DNA of 64,000 bases from NCBI RefSeq assembly GCF_937616625.2, contig NC_065577.1, forward strand, positions 17,001,501-17,065,500. Reading direction: 5' to 3'. The stretch comes from Mercurialis annua (Eukaryota; Streptophyta; Magnoliopsida; Malpighiales; Euphorbiaceae). Below are positions 58,108 to 64,000 of this stretch, in pieces. The notes beneath the pieces were generated by a model. That model was given only the letters and a program-made list of their open reading frames with translations. It did not search any database and had not been told where the DNA came from. The position numbers were made by a program, and so were the translations under genes. Position 1 is the first letter of the stretch, and the number at the start of each line of letters is the position of its first letter.

Positions 58108-61100
58108 TGTTTTTTTGGCAAAAGCACCAAAAGCGAGCAGGATTGCAATAGACCAGGGAAAAACATTCAGCAAAGCTGATACAAGCTCAAAACAGAGCAA
58201 AACAGCAACAACTCAACCAAAAAGAGAAAACAGCTAAAAGGAAAGCAAAAGAACTAATAAATACAGTCAGAAATACTTCTAATGCAATTCTCAATCCATG
58301 TTCTCTTGGAGTTGAAAATCAGATAATTCCTTGCTCTCCAGATGAAATACACTGCAGCAGTAAAAGCTTTCCTTTTATTTCTAGCTTCAATAGATCTACC
58401 ATTTGCTCTTCTAGAGAAGTAGCTCACCTCTCTGTTCCAAGGCATAACCCTTCTATGGATTCCCAATCTATCAAGAACACTTCTCCAAATCTTCTTTGAA
58501 TAGCTGCAATCAAAGAACAAATGATCTCTGCTCTTGAACTCACATTACACAGGCTGCACTTGTCATCAGTAATCACATTCCATTTCCTCAGCTTATCTTT
58601 AGTTACTAGTCTGCCAATCAAAGCCAACCAGGTAATAAAAGAGTACCTAGGAGTGTTGCCAGAAGACCAAATGATTTTCCCTATTGCACTCTATCTCTTT
58701 CAGGCACCAACTTCCTCCAAACACTGCTAATACTGAATTTGCCATCTGCCCTTGCTCTGCTATAGACTTGATCTTCAGTGTTGTTTCTAACTCTGATATT
58801 GTCTCTAATATAATCCCAAGCATCATTTGTAATCTCATCAATTGGATCAGGGAGAACCCACCTATCTTTTTTCAACATACTACAGACTATAACAGATTTT
58901 TTAATATCAGAACTTTTTACATCAATACCAGGAAACCTATCTGTAAGAGACTGTCCATACACCCATGGATCACCCCAAAAGAAGAAATTGTTCCCATTCC
59001 CCAACTTGTAATCAAAGATGGAAGCTATATGAGGTCTTATTTTCAACATGTTTCTCCAACTCCAAGAAATGTCTTAAGGATTAACAATCCCCCAGAAACT
59101 GGATAGTCTCAGCTTATTGATTATAACCCAATTAGCCCATAAAGAGGGTTTAAAAGAGACTACATTCCACACATTCTTAGCTACTGCAGCCACATTCCAC
59201 ATGTAAACAGATTTAATTCCCAGACCACCCCCTCTTTTGCTAGAGCATACAGTTTCCCAGCTAACAGAACTCCATTTTTTAACATTTTTACCATGCCACA
59301 AATATTTTCTACATTTCTCTTCAACTCCTTTTATCACAGATTTGGGTAAAATGAAAACTGAACACCAATACACATGCATACTAAGGAGGACTGAATTAAT
59401 CAATTGAAGCCTTCTAATATAAGATAGGCATTTTGCAGACCAACTACTAATTCTAGCTGAAATCCTATCAATGAGATCATTACACATATCTTTAGAGAGC
59501 TTAGAAGACATTAGAGGTAACCCAAGGTATTTCACAGGTAAGTCACCCTCTTTAAACCCCAACACTCTCAGAATATTATCTTTTATGGCACCATTACTCC
59601 CACTAAAATACATAAAACTCTTGTTTAGGTTAGGGTACAAACCTAAGACTTCAGAGAAGTCATTGAGGGTGTTCTTTAGAATAAAGATGGAAAGATTATC
59701 CCCATAGATCATCTGCAAAATCTAGGTGACAAAGCTTTATCTTCCTGCAGCTTTTATGATACTTGAACCCGTGTTCATCAACAGACTTCTGGATAAGTAA
59801 TTCATGCACAACACAAAAACAAGGGGAGAAATGGGATTCCCTTGTCTAAGGCCTCTGGCACTCTTAAAATAACCACAACTCTCCCCATTAACTTGGACAG
59901 AAAACATGGCACTTCTAATGCAGACCATTATCCAGTTGATGAATTTATTGTCAATATGCAGCCCCAAGAGCACCTCCTCAATAAAATCCCAGTCTATAGT
60001 GTCATATGCCTTCTGTAAATCAACCTTCATAGCACAAGACTCCCCATTCTTTCTGTGATAATTTCTGACTAGCTCATGAGCTAGCAGGATATTGTCAGCA
60101 ATGCTTCTTCCAGGGACAAATCCAAACTGACATTTAGATATAACTCTGTCCAAGATACTACTTAATCTTTTGGCAATAATCTTGGATATGACTTTGCATA
60201 CTACATTGCAACATGCAATAGGTCTGAAATCACTAATAGTATCTGGGGCAACAATTTTTGGGATGAGAGAAATGATGGTTGCATTAGCTTGCTTGAGCAT
60301 TTTACCATTCCTAAAAAAACTCCTTAACAACATTAGTAATGTCCTCTCCAATCACACTCCAGCTTTTTTTGAAAAAAGCACTACCAAAGTCATCAGGGCC
60401 TGGAGCTTTATCAGCATTAATACTGAACATGGCAATTTTAATTTCCTCCTCAGTAACCTCTCTAGTGAGGATCTCATTATCATCTCTGTTGACTTTTACA
60501 CCATAATCAAAAACCTCAACATTAGCATTTCTCCTGTTTTCCTTCTTATCACCAAATAACCCCTTATAATGCTTAAGGACTTCTTCCTTGATCTGCTCAG
60601 GGTTTTCTAGATAAACCCCATTTACTTTCAATCTCACAATTCTCTTCCTGTTGATTCTTTGTTTAATACATCTATGGAAAAACTTGATATTTCTATCTCC
60701 CAAGGCTATCCATTTCATTCTGGACTTCTGCCTTAATATACATTCCTCCCAGTTAATAAGCTGACAAAAGTACTTGTTAACAGCTCTCTCTTCATCAATC
60801 AACTCATTGCAGGTAGGATTAGCTTGTAACTCTCTCTGCAGGTTATTAAGGATATCTCTGGTTCTTATAACTCTAATGGAAATATGACTAAACTCCCTTC
60901 TGCTCAGCTTCTTGAGCTCATTTTTTATGTTTTTAAGCTTTTGATAGACTTTGTACATAGCTACCCCATTAACATTTATATTCCATCCTCTTCTGACAGA
61001 ATCAGTAAAATCCTGATGATCACACCAAACATTATAGAACTTGAACCCTCCTCTTTTCTTCTCAATACCAGCTTGTATCTTGATGACCAAAGGACAGTGA

Positions 61101-61138
61101 TCAGATACTCTGTGGGATTGCACCTCACAGTAAGCATT
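58108..61138 (-). mobile_element. L1-type LINE, decayed and split by an LTR
   Basis: A T run near 58109-58116 marks the 3' tail. The body encodes ORF2 pieces on the minus strand up to 61138, where an LTR begins within the endonuclease region. The rest of the LINE would lie beyond the window if the inserting element is complete. Confidence 0.85.
58254..61138 (-). pseudogene. LINE ORF2 with frameshifts, N-terminus cut off by an LTR
   Basis: It begins at the LTR junction with NAYCEVQSHRVSDHCPLVI, the last block of the endonuclease. Next come the linker, the reverse transcriptase (KVDLQKAYDTIDWDF, GLRQGNPISPLVFVLCM, FADDL near 59720) and the zf-RVT region (CSLCN... at about 58560). Breaks: a frameshift at a T run near 60320, a change of frame just after FADDL near 59715, a stop near 59073, and frameshifts near 58680 and 58500. 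It is related to the ORF2 at 31746-35309 but clearly a different copy. Non-functional. Confidence 0.9.
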
Positions 61139-64000
61139 TGTAATAACCTAAATTTTTTAGGTATTACGTATAGTGCCACGAGGCATAATCGTAAAAATTA
61201 AGAACGAGAATATCAGATTAAGATTGGATAATAAGGACTTAGACCAAAGCGAGTCTATTAGAATTATCATAAAAAAATAATTTAATGGAAAATTGTTATG
61301 CAATAAATTGGATTTAATGGGACTAAAGAAAATAAAATAAAATATTGAAAAGTCCCGAGCTAATCAATTTTACGATAGATATCGTAAAATAAATTTATGG
61401 ATATAAGATTAAATTTCGTGAAATTTAGACGAAAATATTTTATTAAGTGGAATTTGGATATTCGGAAAATATAAAATTAAATAAATAAATTAATGGACCC
61501 GGATAAATAAATAATATAGTAATCCATTATTTATCGGCAAAGAATAATCGTCAAAGTTCTTTAAGTACGAAAACGATTTCGTATTAAATTGAAAGAATGA
61601 AAGATTGAAGGATTGAGTTTTGAAGGGTGCAAAACTTAAGCATTTAAGAGGACCTTTTTTCCCACAAAGCTAATGAACTAAGGACACATATCCCTCCACC
61701 CCTTCAAATATCTCTAGCAAGCTAATTAAGATGAAAATCAGAATATAAAGAAGAGAAGATACCAAAATCTATCCATTTTAGCTAAGAAATGCCAAACCCT
61801 CTTCCTCCAAGCCAAGCTCATGGTTTTCTCATCCAAATTCAATAAACTTGGAGGCAAAATAATCACAAGATCATAACGAAACTAGGTATGCTAAGTGTTT
61901 AAGATTTCAATGGTTCAATTTGATAGAAAAATAATAAGAAGAGTTAGGGTTTATTAGCTATGATAATGATTTGGTGTATTTGGTTGCTTGTGAGGTGAAA
62001 CTAAGGATTTGAAGCTTTGATCTTTGAGAATTTATGGAGGATATGATTCGGTTATCTAGTGAACACATCAAGCTTGAGGTATTCAACTGAATTCTGGAAA
62101 TTTATGATGAATTGATTGAGTTTTGTTGATGATAAGATGTGTGTAAAAACTGTTCTAAACATATTTAAGGAGTCAAGTTTGAGCTATGATTTAGGGGTGT
62201 TGTAGTCGGTATTTTTGGCCAGAAAGTGGTCGGAATGGAAGGGGGTATGTAGGAATTTACAAGGGAAGTGGTGGTTCTGCTCAAATGAGCAGAACCCATC
62301 TGCTCCGGTGAGCAGAACATGGCTGCTCACCAGAGCAGATGCAGCCCTGTTTCTGGGCTGTTTCTGCCCAGAAACAGGGCAGCCCATGGGAGCTGTTTTG
62401 GCAGCTCCCAGCCGGTCGTAGACACCTCGGATTTGGTTCGGGTCAAAACAAAAAATATAGTAGGGATGTTGATCAGTAAGATCGCACAATTAGTTTGGTC
62501 ATTGGCTGTTTGTAAGCATATCGTTTATCGGTCCAAAGTCGACTAGTTAGTCACTTTGGAAAAATAATTAATTTTAAAGAAAAATTATAAGAAAAATAAA
62601 TTGGATAGTCGGAGGTGTAAAGTATGAATTATCAAAGTTAAAAAGGATATAGGCTTCGACAAAGTCGAATTAAAAATGGATTAAACGTATTTTATGTTAA
62701 TAAAATACTGAATTAATAGTTATGTTCGAGTTAGGTTTGAGAGCGGTTTCGGAGGTCGTTGGGGTTATCTTTCATGTTTGCAATTGTACATATGGCGTGG
62801 GTACATGTCGGAATAAACCCGGAACAACTCGGTTCTGCCCCACGAGGCAGAATATACCCTCCACAACAACCCAAAGTAGACTTGTTAGGCAGTTTTAGGG
62901 GCTGCCAGCAACTTTAAAATGGTGCAGGATAGGCAGTTTGAGTGAGTTTTATGACCCCCTACGCATGCCGAATCAAGTTTGGACCTATATGAAAATTGTA
63001 GACCTTATTACATAGATTAAATATGAACAATTTAATCACAGTTTTGATGCTTTAAGGTAAGAGAATCTAAAGCTAAAAAACGCATGAAAAATGCTGCATT
63101 TGGATTAAAATGAATTAAGCAGTCAACTTTGGAAATTTATTGTGAATAATCAAGATGTCGAAACTAGTCAAAGTCTTCATGGAAGTTGTAGATATAAATG
63201 TGAAGTTTAAGTATGTTGAGTTTGTTTTGAAAAATGATCATTAAACGTGCTCGGTTTTAGGGCCCAAAGTGGCAGCCCTAGTGCAGCCCTAAAATGTGTA
63301 AATCAGGGAACCAACTTCCGACCCATTTTCCGACACCTTCGGGTGCTAGTTTTAGTCCGAGACCTAAACAAAACTTGTAGGCGACATTCCAAATTTTAAG
63401 AATGTCAACTTTTTTTAGGGGTCGGACTATATTAAGTAAGCGGTTTCGATAGCCGAAGTTGGCTAGAAACATAATTTTGGTTAAGTTAATAATAGCTAGA
63501 ATTTTATTAATTCTTGCTATTATTATATTTGCGTAGATCGGACGAGCGATTATCGACAAGATTTGAGGCAAATGGATCGAGATGTCGTCATGCTTATTTG
63601 AAGAATTTGGATAGCAAGCGGTGAGTACACTTTAAATTACTCGTCAATATTCATAAAGCTGCGTATTTTCATACGAAAGGCTATATGAATATTTATATAT
63701 TTGAAATGTATGTTTTCAAATGTACTACGTATATATGTTTAAAATACTTGTTTATCGTATTATGTTATTTTTATAATAACATAAATAAATAAAGAGAATA
63801 TACTTATTTAAATACCGGGGAAGGGTAAAGTTATACAATATGAAATCGAACATCGAATAAATTACAAGTATCGAATCAAATATGAATAAGGAAATATAGT
63901 ACATTCCGATAGGTACTATCAAACATAATAAATACCAATACGTGCCTGTGTTATAGATGTAAGCGTGTAGATTTTAATGTGCATGCCATGGTCCATAAAG
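61139..64000 (+). mobile_element. LTR of a gypsy-type element, right end outside window
   Basis: It starts TGTAATAACC at 61139 after LINE sequence. From about 63310 to the end it matches the LTR at 46765-50459 in reverse orientation, including the stretch ending near CATGGTCCATAAAG. The first 200 bp are also similar, but 61900-63250 is different, so it is a related subtype. No internal region is reached. A cluster of three hairpins lies at 62297-62410. Confidence 0.85.
62297..62410. repeat. Cluster of three consecutive strong hairpins
   Basis: Hairpin 1: 19-bp arms with one mismatch, 7-nt loop (62297-62341). Hairpin 2: 15-bp perfect arms GCCCTGTTTCTGGGC, 7-nt loop (62344-62380). Hairpin 3: 9-bp perfect arms TGGGAGCTG, 6-nt loop (62387-62410). 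They are separated by 2-6 bp. The block is GC-rich within AT-rich DNA. Confidence 0.92.

Noticed and set aside
62184..62546. Overlapping frames on both strands at 62184-62546
   Set aside because: They owe their length to the GC-rich hairpin cluster, which is palindromic and so stays open on both strands.

Overview
This window looks like AT-rich nuclear DNA of a eudicot plant. It is almost wholly transposable elements nested in one another, with no sign of prokaryotic or organelle genes. Evidence for a plant: L1-type LINEs with plant-style ORF1, Ty1/copia and Ty3/gypsy elements primed by initiator tRNA-Met, a MULE, a hAT element, a tRNA-derived SINE, many Helitron ends, and host-gene pieces with plant homologues. 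All assignments come from reading the sequence by eye; no database search was run.

Layout. The underlying layer is a family of plus-strand Helitrons without a helicase gene. Each 3' end has a CACGTGC/GCACGTG-type hairpin then CTAG (1186, 11829, 24272, 50625). Three of the four ends are followed within 6 bp by another copy's 5'-end-like sequence; at the fourth an AT run separates them. This suggests a head-to-tail series. Into this layer are inserted: a small copia element (2579-4955), a SINE (11101-11329), a minus-strand Helitron (12036-14441), a 5.56-kb MULE (14570-20124), a gypsy-type solo LTR (20175-22308), a 466-bp Helitron (22683-23148), a Mutator-like MITE (23384-23691), a tandem pair of minus-strand Helitrons (24327-30881), a hAT element holding a LINE with both frames open (31367-37179), a 12-kb gypsy derivative with a further solo LTR inside its left LTR (38313-50459), a decayed copia element (51020-55713), a truncated LTR (55978-56907), a decayed LINE (58108-61138), and an LTR that interrupts that LINE and runs off the window (61139-64000).

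Host-type sequence is sparse. An intact 62-codon frame at 22335-22523 resembles SMALL ACIDIC PROTEIN 1 (SMAP1), with a solo LTR in its 5' leader. Two exons of a COQ8/ABC1 kinase gene, with their intron and splice sites, lie at 9422-10107 on the minus strand beside a possible WRC-domain fragment. The MULE carries, besides its broken transposase, a short GRF-type zinc-finger frame with one stop.

Target-site duplications fix many boundaries: GGTTT, a 17-bp SINE duplication, AATACAATA, AATAA, TTAAAACAA, ATTGTACT, ATAGC/ATAGA, AACAT/ATCAT and CGTAT. They give a relative order of insertion. The likely functional units are the SMAP1-like gene and the LINE at 31648-36650; nearly everything else is non-autonomous or broken.
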